From assembly GCA_963556255.1 (NCBI GenBank), contig OY744616.1:36002966-36066965 (forward strand): a DNA stretch of 64,000 nucleotides, read 5' to 3'. This stretch comes from Allolobophora icterica. Taxonomy: Eukaryota; Annelida; Clitellata; Crassiclitellata; Lumbricidae. The notes under the pieces are model-generated. The model worked only from the letters and a program-made list of their open reading frames with translations. It did not search any database and was not told the DNA's origin. Numbering within the stretch: the first letter of the stretch is position 1; each line of letters opens with the position of its first letter. A program made the position numbers and the translations under genes. Positions 1 to 10,795 of the stretch are shown here, piece after piece.

Positions 1-165
1 CAGCCGACTGATCGCTCCTACAACCTCACGGACACGCTTCTGGCCAGTTTCTATAGATAGGCCTAAGTCTAGCCAATCACCTTCACCTTTGTACTACAAT
101 ATTATTCAAATATTTCTTGCCCGTGCTAGTCGAGCCTCTTTAGAAACGAGCACAGCATGGCTGTA
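1..165. other. intergenic, nothing recognised
   Basis: No gene or repeat signature was seen here except one TAGGCCTA octamer at 58-65. Confidence 0.5.
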
Positions 166-193
166 AGATGATGATGATGACGATGATGATGAC

Positions 194-243
<50 letters not shown>

Positions 244-258
244 CGACGATGATGAGCA
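166..258. repeat. (GAT)n trinucleotide microsatellite
   Basis: A nearly uninterrupted run of GAT units with occasional GAC substitutions. Its polyserine reading on the minus strand is a by-product of the repeat. Confidence 0.95.
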
Positions 259-1376
259 GTCCCTTAAGCTAGCCATGAGGCAGCCACAGGTCTGGCTGTA
301 TATTGACGGGTAAAATATGAGCATTTGTCCGTTATTCGTTTCTAAAGCGCTTTAGCAGCGCAGTGTGTTGAATGCCTACGTAGCTCAGCTTTGTCAACGT
401 TCTCAGCGATCGCTGACGTACCTCACAAGACGACACTATACAAGCAAAGAAGCTGCGAGTGGAACTAAGTCTGGTAAACTCTGTTAAGAAATGCTGGCAA
501 AATTTGATATGCAAGCCATTAGAAAAATACCATATGATTCCAGACAACCACTCGTAATTGTAAAGTAATTGTAAACTCCAAATTACTAAAGCGTGGCTCT
601 AAATCTAAGCGCAGGGCACCAGCTTATTCACGAGCGTATGTAATCTATCCCAATCCACCCTAATCCATCAAATTCTGCGCCTTCCAAGCGTCGTTCTCGT
701 CCTCAACAAAACTCACTTTAGCAGCTCCTTTGCCTTCTGTCTCTGGTCTCTCTGGGCCCAGCAAACCACGTTTACTGAGCCCACAGCGGCCCGCACTGTG
801 CAACTGGTGGCAGGCAAACCAATGTGGATCCAAAAACGTCCAACAACAGAGGTGTCTCGATGAAGAGACCTGCTATCTCTTAGAGCCTAAGTGATATCTC
901 ATCAGAGTCTACTTAATATATCCCTCATTCGATAATATACTTATCTCAATTCTATGTATGCATGGAAACATTGTACAGATTGCTTGCTTGAGCTCTTTCT
1001 CTCTGTTCCATTATGAGTTACAGCAAGGAGACTCGCAACCAGAACTTAAGTTTACTCGTTCTTTTCTCTTAAGTATTTCTCTTTCGTTCCTCTCTCATTT
1101 CGATCGTTCTGCCTTCTCATTCTCTCTTTATAACTTCCTACAGCTTTCCTTTCAACTAATTTCCCGGTCCGTTTCTTTCTCGCTTTATTCTCATCCAGTT
1201 CTGGAGAGTGTAGACAACACATTCCAAATGAGCATTTTGCACTCCTTATCATGTCATTATTTCAGGTCTAGTTCTAGATTTCAGTTGTAGCCCTCAGTCT
1301 ATCCATCTCTGACTCTTTCTACCTATCTACCTTTACTTCTGTCTGTCATTGTCCATGATTACTGTCATTCGACACA
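259..1376. other. intergenic, no gene recognised
   Basis: No coding signature could be supported. The stretch from about 1,040 becomes rich in CT on the plus strand (TTTCTC and TCTTTC runs), and this continues in patches to about 1,660. Confidence 0.5.
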
Positions 1377-1470
1377 GAATGACACCTCAGCCAAAAGCTC
1401 ACACCTGAGTATAGCAAGCTCAGTCCAACATGGCCATTTGGCAACTGTATATATGTATGTAAGTATGCAT
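1377..1470 (+). repeat. dispersed repeat ending in a TATG microsatellite, copy 1
   Basis: The block CAGCCAAAAGCTCAC, then CCTGA, AGCA, AACATG, CCATTTGG and AACTGTA, running into TATGTATG, recurs in the same order and orientation at 2,743-2,830. This suggests a retroposon 3' end with a tetranucleotide tail. The family was not identified. Confidence 0.6.
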
Positions 1471-2070
1471 GTGTATGATGCGTATGATGTATCTGCTGCC
1501 CCCAAATTCGCATGAAACTTTACTATATACTCTCTATTCTCTTTTTCCTCCATCTACCTTTTTTTCTTTCAACTTCCCTTTTTCTCAACTATCTCTTCTC
1601 CCATTCCATCTCATTTCACCTGTCTCTTTCTCTCTATTTCTCTCTGTTTCTGACTATTGGTCAGTTATTCCCGTGCCTCGTGTTCTCCATCTGCTAATCC
1701 TCGTTCTTCGTTCTAATGACGGCTTTAGAACTGCAGTGTTTGACGCTAACTGCTGTAAATGGTTTAAATCTCTCCATCACGGCGACGGTGTGGAGTTAGT
1801 GGTGCATGCAGAAGATCATAGAACGGGAAGCCAGTGTAAGGTGTGGAGATGATTTGCCTGTCACACGACAGACAGGTGATAAGCTGACGTGGAAGACTTA
1901 ATATGGATCGACTGTGTGCTGAAGTCTTCTGGAGATTTCATCTAGGTAACATAAAACCGTCGTTTAGTTTCCATTTTCCCCTCGACGAATATAATCTTGC
2001 GTGGATAACGTCAGTCACGGCATTTAGGAAACTCATTTCTAGAGATTAGATACTTAAAGACTTATAAAGA
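1471..2070. other. intergenic, no gene recognised
   Basis: CT-rich low-complexity sequence from about 1,510 to 1,660, then unremarkable sequence. Nothing coding could be supported. Confidence 0.5.
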
Positions 2071-2290
2071 AACTGAGAGATCGACAGAAAGACAGACAGA
2101 CAGAAATACAGACACACAGACAGACAGACAGACATACAAACGGGAGAACTACACAGAGATGACCGATAGAAATACAAGAAGACCTGGACACAGATGGACT
2201 GAATGAAAGACAAAAGGAAGACAGAACGAAAAACAAACGGATAAAGACACACACAAACAGACAGACAGACAGGATCAGCTGGCAGTCGGA
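2071..2290. repeat. degenerate (GACA)n-rich tract
   Basis: Repeated GACAGACA and related AGAC/ACAG units, strongest at 2,090-2,135 and 2,250-2,272. It is an imperfect tetranucleotide microsatellite. Confidence 0.85.
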
Positions 2291-2742
2291 AATATGAACA
2301 AATAATGAGAAAAATGGAAAGCTAGATGGCAAGAGAAAGACGGAGGAGAGGTTGACAGAGAAAGATACATCCATTCCTCTCTTGACTTGTATATATGCAA
2401 TTTAATTACAATAGCGATGGTTACTGATAGCCAAAGAAATAATTATAGGCAGCTTGTAGCTACACACTTCGTTGCTTCAAGCTTAGAACCTTCGAGAACT
2501 CGGAACTACACAACCCAACCCAAAATGACTTTAATTTTTGCGTGGATGTCAGGAACAGTTAAAGTGTACTGTTCATCTCTTCAATTTACAGATGCAGTCA
2601 AAGCTTTAAGAAATAATGAGTTCCGAGATGTTTCTTGAAGGAAGAAAGGAGTTCGGAATCCGGAGAAACATTGGAAGTCGGTTGCAATCCCTGGGGCATT
2701 GGAGTGGAATGGACATGAGCACACGAAAGCTCTCCTTTGTGG

Positions 2743-2830
2743 CTCAGCCAAAAGCTCACCCCTGAAGATAGCAGCTGCGTCAAACATGCCATTTGGTAAC
2801 TGTACTGTATATGTGTTTACGTATGTATGC
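2743..2830 (+). repeat. dispersed repeat ending in a TATG microsatellite, copy 2
   Basis: The second copy of the block at 1,377-1,470, with the same ordered sub-blocks (CAGCCAAAAGCTCACCCCTGA, AACATGCCATTTGG, AACTGTA) and again running directly into TATG repeats. Two copies with the same join to a microsatellite fit a retroposon tail. Confidence 0.6.
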
Positions 2831-3062
2831 ATGTATACAGGTATGTATGCATACAGGATTACAGGTATGTATGTATGCGTGTATGTATGTATGTATGTGT
2901 TTTTGTATGTGTGTATGTGTGTATGTATGTATGCATGTATACAGGTATGTATGCATGTATACAGGTATACAGGTATGCATGTATACAGGTATGTATGTGT
3001 ATATGTGTATATGAATGTATATGTGCGTATGTGCACATGTGCGTATGTATGTATGTATGTGT
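2815..3062. repeat. (TATG)n microsatellite with ATACAGG units
   Basis: A long TATG/TGTA array interspersed with ATGTATACAGGT units. All six frames look open here only because of the repeat. Confidence 0.9.
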
Positions 3063-3227
3063 CCAAATACTTTATACCTAGTCTAACAGGTGCCTTATAA
3101 ACGCGTGGCACACGAACCTCCTATCAAACTGACCTAGTTGAACAAATGCGTTTTCTAATCTGTGCGAAATGTTTCTGGCCTTTTAGTGAGAACTTGCGCC
3201 ACCTATTGACAGCCGCTGAGTGTCAAC

Positions 3228-4472
3228 ATGTCGTTTGGCGCCAAAAAGAAGCTGTCGTCTGCCTCCGTCGCTGACGTATCCACTGTCTACTCCAACATCT
3301 TCCTCCCTCTCATCCACCAATTGCAAAATAAAACGGAAGCCTCCATCTTCTCCTCCTCCTCCTTCTCCTCCTCGTCTCCCTCCGTCAATCTCGCCCTCTT
3401 CCACGCCGACCAACCCGTCATTCTTCGCGCCAACTACAGCTCCGCAGCAACTGAAGCAGCGACGACATCTATCGAACGGTCAACGGTGTGCAGCGACTCA
3501 TCCCGCTACTCGCTCTCCGTCACCGTCATCCTAGCGACCATCATCACGCTGGTTGCCTTGACGACCATTGCAGGCAATCTGCTTGTTATAGTGGCTTTTG
3601 CCAGCGACCGGAAGTTAAGATCTTTCGGTAATTACTTTATTCTGAACCTCGCGATCTCTGATCTGATCGTTGGCCTGTTAATCTGCGTCTACATGCCGTA
3701 CATCCTCAAGGGCTGCTGGTTGCTGACGCGAGCAGGGTGCCTCGTCTTCACCCTCTTCGACTACGTCGTTCCTCTCGCATCCGCCTGGAACATGGCCATC
3801 ATAAGCCTTGATCGCTATTGCAGCGTGGCGCGCCCTGTCGACTATCGCATGCATCTCAACACCCGCCGCGCCGTACTCTTCATGACCGTACCGTGGATCG
3901 CCGGTGCGCTGTGGTACGGCCCGACGGTCCTGTTCTGGACGAAGTTTACGGGAAAGTACGCAGTAGCGGAAGGAGAATGCCAAGTCGAGTTCTACGAACA
4001 CGCCATATACTTGATCACGTGCTCCGTCGTTGAGTTCCTGTTACCGTTCGCGACTGTCGCCTCGATCAACGTCCTCATCTATCTGAACATCCGGCGCCGG
4101 TCACGTGGCATCGTCGCTTCCGGTGACGGACAGAACGCCATGAAGGCCAAGCACCTGTTGTCACGTGACAAGAAGAGCGCGCGCTCTCTGGCGATCCTAA
4201 TCCTCGTGTTTCTGTTCACGTGGGGTCCGTTCGAGGTGTGTTCGTTCGTAAACCCCCTCTGCAGCTTCTGCATTCCTCCGTCCGTCTTCGACGTCGTCTT
4301 CTGGCTGCTCTGGCTCAACTCGACCATCAACCCCATCCTCTATCCGTTTCTCCAGCAACGATTCCGCATCGCCTTTACGAACATCCTCTGCCACGTCGTC
4401 TACAGAAGACGCTTCTACGGGAAACCGGATGGAGATCCATCCGCTAGAAGCGTTGCCACTTCCGGCTGCTGA
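3228..4472 (+). CDS. histamine H3/H4-like aminergic GPCR, intronless
   Basis: A 414-residue class A rhodopsin-like receptor expected at the plasma membrane and probably Gi-coupled by analogy with H3. Seven hydrophobic segments are visible. Landmarks are N117 (TM1), D145 (TM2), the C171-C251 disulfide pair, amine-binding D178 (3.32), DRY 195-197, E269 (5.46), W332 (6.48) and NPILY 368-372. E269 within VVEFLLPF, YLNIRRR after TM5 and FWLLWLNSTINPILYP in TM7 match the histamine H3/H4 group best. The N-terminus (about 90 residues) is Ser-rich with NKT and NYS glycosylation sequons. The third intracellular loop is only about 30 residues, far shorter than in vertebrate H3. There are no introns, which could mean retroposition or an intron-poor family. 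ATG 3,228 is the first in frame after a TATG repeat. Class A aminergic is near certain; H3-like is likely. Confidence 0.88.
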   Translation: MSFGAKKKLSSASVADVSTVYSNIFLPLIHQLQNKTEASIFSSSSFSSSSPSVNLALFHADQPVILRANYSSAATEAATTSIERSTVCSDSSRYSLSVTVILATIITLVALTTIAGNLLVIVAFASDRKLRSFGNYFILNLAISDLIVGLLICVYMPYILKGCWLLTRAGCLVFTLFDYVVPLASAWNMAIISLDRYCSVARPVDYRMHLNTRRAVLFMTVPWIAGALWYGPTVLFWTKFTGKYAVAEGECQVEFYEHAIYLITCSVVEFLLPFATVASINVLIYLNIRRRSRGIVASGDGQNAMKAKHLLSRDKKSARSLAILILVFLFTWGPFEVCSFVNPLCSFCIPPSVFDVVFWLLWLNSTINPILYPFLQQRFRIAFTNILCHVVYRRRFYGKPDGDPSARSVATSGC

Positions 4473-4925
4473 TTGACTTCCGCTTCCGTTGTCGTCGGCA
4501 AATTGGTTGCTGACTTGTGATCTGCGAAAGAAAGATCAACCCCGACAGAAAATTAATGACTTCCGGAATATCAATTCGTGCTGCCCAGGCGGGTCGGTCA
4601 ATAGCTTCATCCTGTGATGTTTTTTCGGTTTTAAGTTCCGGTTCCAGTGTTTCCGGTTTCTGGACTTCACTCGATGACTTGATGTTTCAGCCTCGCGGTT
4701 CCTGATTTCTGCTTCATCACTTCCGGTGTAAATTTTCTGTCGTCTGATCTTCGTCACGTGTCTTAGGATCGAAGGAATGATCCTTTGATCACGCACCTCA
4801 CTCGTTCGGATCATGATCTTTTCGCTTAGATGAAGAAACAATTTACTCTGAGGCTATTGTTCGATTAGGGAAGTTACTGATCTGCGTCATTTAAGTTAAA
4901 CTTTTGTTGACGTTAGACATCCATG
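4473..4925. other. 3' flank of the receptor gene
   Basis: Rich in TTCCGG-like words and without a recognisable gene. It probably includes the receptor 3' UTR. No canonical AATAAA was seen close to the stop. Confidence 0.4.
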
Positions 4926-5160
4926 AAATAATAATAATAATAATAATATTTATTCTTTAATTAAGCGCCAGCAAACGCACTGCGCTGTACATGTACAATT
5001 GTACATGTTATGCGATAAATCTTAACTATTAACAGAACAGACAGCCTGCAATACACGGCGCAAATTGCAGCCTACAAAGCATGTCCGCCTATGGGACTCG
5101 ATCTCTGTACCTCTCGCTCTGTACGCCAGATGTTATCCAATGCGCTATCGGGCATATTTC
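4926..5160 (-). mobile_element. tRNA-derived SINE, minus strand
   Basis: On the minus strand the sequence opens with a tRNA-like head: box A as TAGCGCATTGGATAACATC and box B as a GATCGAGTCCC-type word. It ends in a (TTA)n tail, seen on the plus strand as TAA repeats at 4,926-4,948. It contains a 20-bp perfect palindrome at 4,989-5,008. The RNA would not fold as a true tRNA, so it is called a SINE. Confidence 0.6.
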
Positions 5161-5839
5161 AATGTTGAAATAAATTACTTAAACCTAATCTTGTAACTTT
5201 TGTCTAATTACTTCTATTGCGAAACTAATGGTCTAAAGTAAGTATAGACCTACATTCTTTTGGATTAATTGATTTTCAATTTTGCTATATAAAATAATCT
5301 TATTTTTACACAGTTACGAATATTACTATAGATTTTGTTAAATTGGTTTTTGTGTCGTTTTCTGTGACTGTATGTTTGGGCGCTGACAGATATAGGCCTA
5401 TTATATTATTGCCTACTGTGTCTCTCCTGCTGGTGATATTTGTTCCGTGTAAAAAGTTACCTCCACTGCTCTATAATTGCAGTGTTTTAGTTGTCGAGGG
5501 GTTCAACTCCCTAGCTCTTCTTCTAACCACCTCAGCTAAGTAACTGAAAAGATATGGGGGGGGGGGGTTGAACTGCATCCGTGTTCTTTGATAATCTGTA
5601 AAATTTTCGACCCCAGATCTTTAGGGATGAGAACTGAAACACTGTAGGGCCTATCTATACTGTTTCGAAATAGGTCCAAATTAACACGACTGGCACACTC
5701 CACGTCCTGGTCCATTAAGTGGCCATTAACTAAAGATTCTGTTTCTTTCTAAACTAACCAAGACGACGTTTTCAAACCTGTCGCGTGGTTCCGATCGATG
5801 GGAAGATGTTTTCCTATAATATTTTGGCGCCCCCCCCCC
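5161..5839. other. intergenic, nothing recognised
   Basis: AT-rich with no supported gene. Homopolymer runs occur at about 5,557 (G) and 5,830 (C). Confidence 0.4.
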
Positions 5840-6856
5840 AGTGTAATTCTCCTTACAGATTTTATTTTAGTTATAGTTACAGTTATAGTTAATGGTTTTT
5901 CATTTTAGTCATAGTTACAGTTATAGTTAGTATTATTTTTTAGCTATAGTTATAGTTATAGTTACTGGACTTTTATTTTAGTTAATTTTAGTTAGTACAT
6001 AGTTAAAAATTAACTGGTCCCGATGGCGCTGCGCCTGGTCCCTATGGGGTCATCGATTAAATGTCAACAAATTTTCGGCAGCTTTTGACCTCCTCCCCCT
6101 TGTCAATAACTGTCAAACATTCAAGGACCCCTAACAAAATTATGTCAAAGAAAATTACCCCACCCCAGAAAATTTCTATGACTCTAACAAATGCAAAAAC
6201 TTAAATTGCCGAAAAAACAAAATGTTGTTATTCAGATTTGAATTTTATACTTAATGGCTACAGTACATGTGGAATCACTGTCTGTCACAGATATTTAATG
6301 GATTTTTTCCATTAAAAAATACAATCTCGTTTTCTTTTAAATGTGTATTCAATTTGATTTTTATTATGAACATTTCTATGTTGAACATGAAGATGATAAC
6401 TTTTTATAATATTCTTTTTAACGTAGAAAATTAAAATCAAAACAAGTTATCACTCTTTAAAATGACTACTAATTTTGCGAATTTGCGCTAGTCAACTTGG
6501 GTCGCAATCGCTATAGAAATGTTTATACAATAATTACATTTATGAGCCCATCGATATCTACAAATATTGATGAATGAGCCACTAGGCCCACTATCCTACT
6601 GGGTTAATTCACAAATCCACAATTAGGGGCGAACATAGCAGTTGTAGCGCATTTTCACATTCTCATATTTATCGATATTGCGCTTTTTATTTTATTAACG
6701 AAAATAGCGATGAATTTTCGTTAGTGTTATTTTCGTTATAGTTATAGTTATAGTTAAGGATATTTGTTAGTTATAGTTATAGTTATCGTTAACAAAATCA
6801 TATTTTGTTCGTTAACGAACATTTTCGTTATCGTTAACGTTGACGAGAATCACACT
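5840..6856. mobile_element. possible non-autonomous hAT-like element (TTATAG-rich)
   Basis: The ends are imperfect inverted repeats, AGTGTAATTCTC on the left and GAGAATCACACT on the right. The flanks CCCCCCCC and CCCTCCCC could be an 8-bp target duplication with one mismatch, although the low complexity weakens this. Both subterminal regions carry TAGTTATAGTTA arrays (5,870-5,965 and 6,735-6,790). No transposase was seen. Confidence 0.45.
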
Positions 6857-7710
6857 CCCTCCCCACTGAAATTGGTCATATTACTGCAGGTGTTTCTTAT
6901 TTTGAGAATGGAATTTGTGCATAATTAGTAATACTCAGTCTCTGAATCTTCAGGTGCTTCTCTTTTGTTTTGTCTGTTCCATAGTTTGAAACAGAAGAAC
7001 CCAATCTTGTTCCAAGCTCAGTTTTTAGCTTTTAGCTATGCTATTACATATGTGTCGTCCACTTCAGGAGCACCAGCATGTGTGTTCAATTTACAATGGT
7101 AATTAAGTGAGCTTCTTGATAAGTAAAAATGATACTTAGAACTAAGAGTCGACGAACGCCGCAGTCTTCGTTTAACTCTGCAGTCTCTGAAACTAGGCGG
7201 TACGGAAGTCAGCTGCAACTTTGGTGGCGCCATGCTCAAAACTTAGCTTTGAGAAGTTAAGGCCAGCGAACATTTTAAAACACGAGTTACCGACGCCATT
7301 TTTTTCTACTTCGACCTTCGTCTCAATGGTAAATAGCCGATAATTTACAGAATATTGCACTCTTTTACAATTAAAATGACAGGAAGACTAACCAACAGTA
7401 ATGTGCTTAGTAAACTTAAATTGTGCATGTAGATGTATGTATGTAAGTATGTATGTATTTCTGCATGTATTCGGTTATTTATGCAGCGCCTTTATCAACT
7501 TCATCAATCCGCAAGCGATTGACAATGCAGAGACCTAGATAAATAATGGACGACTGTACAAATTATCCCAATTTAGAGAAAGGCAATGGGTGTTGAATTC
7601 ACGTGGTATATGTTTTGTAATGTAATTGGCTATATATAGCGCATGATGACATGTCAAACAGGTAATGTAATGTAATCCAATGGGGTCTAATTTTTTTATC
7701 TATTTATTAT
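6857..7710. other. intergenic, nothing recognised
   Basis: A short TATG run at about 7,433-7,458. No gene could be supported. Confidence 0.4.
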
Positions 7711-7806
7711 AATCTTCGTTTATTAATTCAAACTGACAAGGACGCAGTAAGATTACGTGATATTGTAGTGACAGATGATAACAAATTTAACAGGAGTCGA
7801 ATTTAA
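7711..7806 (-). mobile_element. truncated SINE fragment (same family as 53,151 and 55,674)
   Basis: This minus-strand 3' end contains AATCTTACTGCGTCCTTGTC and GAATTAATAAACGAAG. Both blocks recur at 53,151-53,417 (minus) and 55,674-55,955 (plus). The tRNA-like head is missing. Confidence 0.65.
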
Positions 7807-8294
7807 TTTAATTTAATTTAATCAAACTAGTCTAACGTAGTCAAATCAAGTCTAGTTTAGTCTTTTCTACCTTAGTTTAATATAATCCAAATTCAAGTCG
7901 AAATTGAGCTGCTAATTACCGTAGCATTCCCAACCTAACAGGAAGTTGATCGAGAATATTATTCAGCCTTTTTTTATTCGTGGTTCTCCACAGATGACAG
8001 AAAGAATGCTCTGCAGCTAGGAAATGAAAACAAAATCGATTCCGCTGGTCCTCTGCTCCACGTGTCATCACACCAGCGTAAACTAAGACAAAGCAAGCGG
8101 AAGAGGAAATGGACCCAAGGGCGACATCTGTGAACGAGCCTCGTAATTGACAATTGCAAGAATGACACCTGTATCGCGTTTCAAGCGACTAGTAGATGCA
8201 GAAAGAGAATCGCATGCAATGGACGATCAATTATAATTGCTATCCAATCACTTGGAACAAATAACGGAATACGGGCGGTACCGGTATAAGGTTG
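7807..8294. other. intergenic, nothing recognised
   Basis: A short TTTAA repeat at 7,800-7,822. Nothing coding was recognised. Confidence 0.4.
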
Positions 8295-8470
8295 CGATAT
8301 GAAAGAAGTTCTAGGGGTGTGCGGGTATAATACCCGTACCCGCGAGTTTACCCGTACCCGACCCGTACCCGCGGGTTGGGTATGGGTCGGGTAGGCTTTT
8401 CACGGGTCGGGTACGAGTAAGAGCATTAAGGGTTACGGATATACCCGATTTTGCCCGTACCGACGTGAAG
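8295..8470. repeat. GGGTA/TACCCG-rich self-complementary block
   Basis: A dense mixture of TACCCGTACCCG and its complement GGGTCGGGTA, so the strand can fold on itself. It looks like the end of a DNA transposon. No matching opposite end was located. Confidence 0.5.
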
Positions 8471-8794
8471 TTTTGGGGTTACATACATGTAATAGTGAGT
8501 CTTGCACCTTCAAAGACTTACTTACTATAACTTTGTAAGTACCACATGCCTGTGTTGACCTATGTCCGTACTCCTCAGTGAACTTGGCATTATTAATAGA
8601 TTTTCAAACTGCAGTTTTAAAGTGGCTTGTTTCCAGTAACAAAATTGCAGTGCTTTTACATATATCTATCATAGTTGAGATTCTCTCTATAGAATTCTTT
8701 ATTGTCATTCGCTACGAATGTCTCTTTACGAATACAGAGTTCAATTGCTCATGATCGTTCAGTTACGCTACGCTACGCTGACAATGATCATATG

Positions 8795-8802
8795 GCTACG
8801 AC
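8795..8802. repeat. 8-bp target duplication GCTACGAC, left
   Basis: Identical to 9,611-9,618 at the other side of the 8,803-9,610 element. Confidence 0.75.
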
Positions 8803-9610
8803 CATAGATGTTAAAATCGTTTTTTTCGTTTTTTATTTCTTTCCAAAAAACGTCGTTTTTTTCGTTTTTTATTTTTCTTATCGTTTTTTTCCGTTTTTAT
8901 GTAACTTTATTTATTCATTTATTTACTGTCTGTTAATGTTTTTCAGTTTCTGTTCAATTTTTTTGTCTAGTGTCCCTTACGTTGTCTCCGTACTTTCAAG
9001 GATTCAGTTAATTTACCTCGCTATTTAGGCTACGTCATCATTTGAGAAATAAATACTTATGAAATAGCACAGTACAAGAAATAAAATTTTATAAAGTTAT
9101 TTCTAAGTTATCTAAAATGCCAAAAGAAAAGGGCGCGGAATGGATTCACGTTACTTTGATAAACGAGAAGATACAAAAACTCAGCATTGGCTAAATTGAA
9201 TTGCATTTACTGTGAGAAAGTTTACACTATAGGCCTATAGTCTACATGTATACCTCCAAAGTTTAGTTTTTAATTGTGTTAGTTTAGTCAGCATGGACTT
9301 ATGTGGACTTATGTTTACAATTTCAATATTTTTAATTTCTCAATTTCTTATTTAACCAAACTTATAAGAAATAAAATAATTTTGGTAGATTGATGTTACT
9401 TAGTGTTTACTAATAAAATTGTGTTATTTGCTAATTAAATTCTGTAAACAAGATTTTTAATTTTAAATTGCAGTAGGGCCTACAAGATGTGAAAAAGTCA
9501 AATTATTTTCGTTTTCGTTTTTTTCCGTTTTTTTCCCGTTTTTTATTTTTTCGAATAAAACGACGTTTTTTCCGTTTTTTATTTAGTTTCTATCGTTTTT
9601 AACAACTATG
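8803..9610. mobile_element. 808-bp non-autonomous DNA transposon built of CGTTTTTT motifs
   Basis: The terminal inverted repeats are CATAGATGTTAAAATCG and CGTTTTTAACAACTATG (two mismatches). They are flanked by perfect 8-bp duplications GCTACGAC. The subterminal arms are packed with CGTTTTTT(C) words in the same orientation at both ends (8,818-8,900 and 9,510-9,600). An 8-bp duplication and a CA...TG terminus fit the hAT superfamily. No transposase is encoded. Confidence 0.75.
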
Positions 9611-9618
9611 GCTACGAC

Positions 9619-9910
9619 ATTGCAACAACTACAAGCACTTCTATTCTAGACTTCTTAAGACGAACGCCTAGTGTCTCCTTAGCACTAGACATGCCAGTCT
9701 ATTGCAGAATGCTCAGTTTAAGCTTCATGAACACTGCATCATTCTAACTCGACTGACTTCTGACTTCTGACTCTACTCTAACTGCTCCCTCTATCTACAG
9801 AGTTACATATCCTAAGTTATTCGGAGGTCTGTTTATATCGTGACTGGTTCGAACCGTAGGACCTCTACCTAGGATCCCTAAAGATTGATATTAGCTAAAG
9901 TACTGAAAGG
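9619..9910. other. intergenic, nothing recognised
   Basis: Unique-looking sequence with no coding signal. Confidence 0.35.
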
Positions 9911-10376
9911 TTGGCCTTAGCAGGCCCGCTGACAGAAATTCCGGGCCCCTAGGCACAGCAGTCACGGGCCCCTAGACAGAGCAGTCGCGGGCCCAATGGC
10001 CCATAGGCAGAGTAGTCACGAACCTCTGAACTAACTTTAGGCTTTATATAAATATAATATCGTACGGTCGTACGAAAAATTAAAAAAACACACAAATTAA
10101 AACAATGAAAGTGGGGGTACGACCGTACGATATTATATTTATATATATACAACTAGGCCTATGCTTTAATTCATATGCTTGAAGTTTAAAGTGATTGTAG
10201 TTAAGTGTCAGATAATATATTTAAATAGGCATAAATCATAAACTTTGTATAAGTGATTATAATATTTTTCATAAGTTGATTGCGGGCCCGGCCCGGGCCC
10301 ATTAAAATCGCCGGGCCCCTGGGCATTTGCCCCCCTTGCCCCTCCCTCTCGGCGGGCCTGGGCCTTAGTGAAACCT
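9911..10376. mobile_element. MITE-like element with GGGCCC-rich ends and an internal hairpin
   Basis: The left end (GGCCTTAGCAGGCCCGCTGA) is an imperfect inverted match of the right end (GGCGGGCCTGGGCCTT). Both subterminal arms are rich in CGGGCCCCT. A 29-bp perfect inverted repeat with a 43-bp loop (10,045-10,073 and 10,117-10,145) lies inside. No coding capacity. Confidence 0.55.
10045..10145. repeat. 29-bp perfect inverted repeat (hairpin)
   Basis: The arms at 10,045-10,073 and 10,117-10,145 are exact reverse complements around the core CGTACGGTCGTAC, with a 43-bp AT-rich loop. Confidence 0.95.
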
Positions 10377-10690
10377 TTCCTAACTATATTGACCAACTGA
10401 ACACTGTTCCTGACGTGGATGGATCGCCTTTCCAGAAGCTTCTAGAATGTACATCTACATCTTTTATCCTGGAGTTATTTTGCGACGATTGATCTAAAAT
10501 ACTCGATGGAGCTTATCTTTGAAGACTGGCGCTGGACTGGAATTCTCTGACCAACTGCAGTATATTATTAATGTTGAGATTGCCATCACAACATCCCATT
10601 TCTATCTCCCTAGGAGCCTCAATGTCTAGTCACTTATCTGGATTCCAAAATTACCTTACAATCATAGATAGATGTAATTGATCGCGGCGT
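10377..10690. other. intergenic, nothing recognised
   Basis: No supported gene or repeat. Confidence 0.35.
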
Positions 10691-10795
10691 TTGAGCGATA
10701 GTCCTATGAGCAATTGTCCTATGAGCGATAGTCCTATGAGCAATTGTCCTATGAGCGATAGTCCTATGAGCGATAGTCCTATGAGCGATAGTCCG
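10691..10795. repeat. 15-bp tandem repeat CTATGAGCGATAGTC
   Basis: About seven head-to-tail 15-bp units alternating between GAGCGATAGTCCTAT and GAGCAATTGTCCTAT. A 15-bp unit keeps frame, so it reads as a spurious peptide repeat. Related words occur inverted at 34,285-34,375. Confidence 0.9.

Noticed and set aside
2581..3111. Cys/Tyr/His-rich frames in the TATG repeats (also at 63,594-63,926)
   Set aside because: They are pure products of tetranucleotide repeats, present in several frames at once.
8702..9028. T-rich Phe-rich frame
   Set aside because: It runs through the CGTTTTTT arm of a DNA transposon and has no protein-like pattern.
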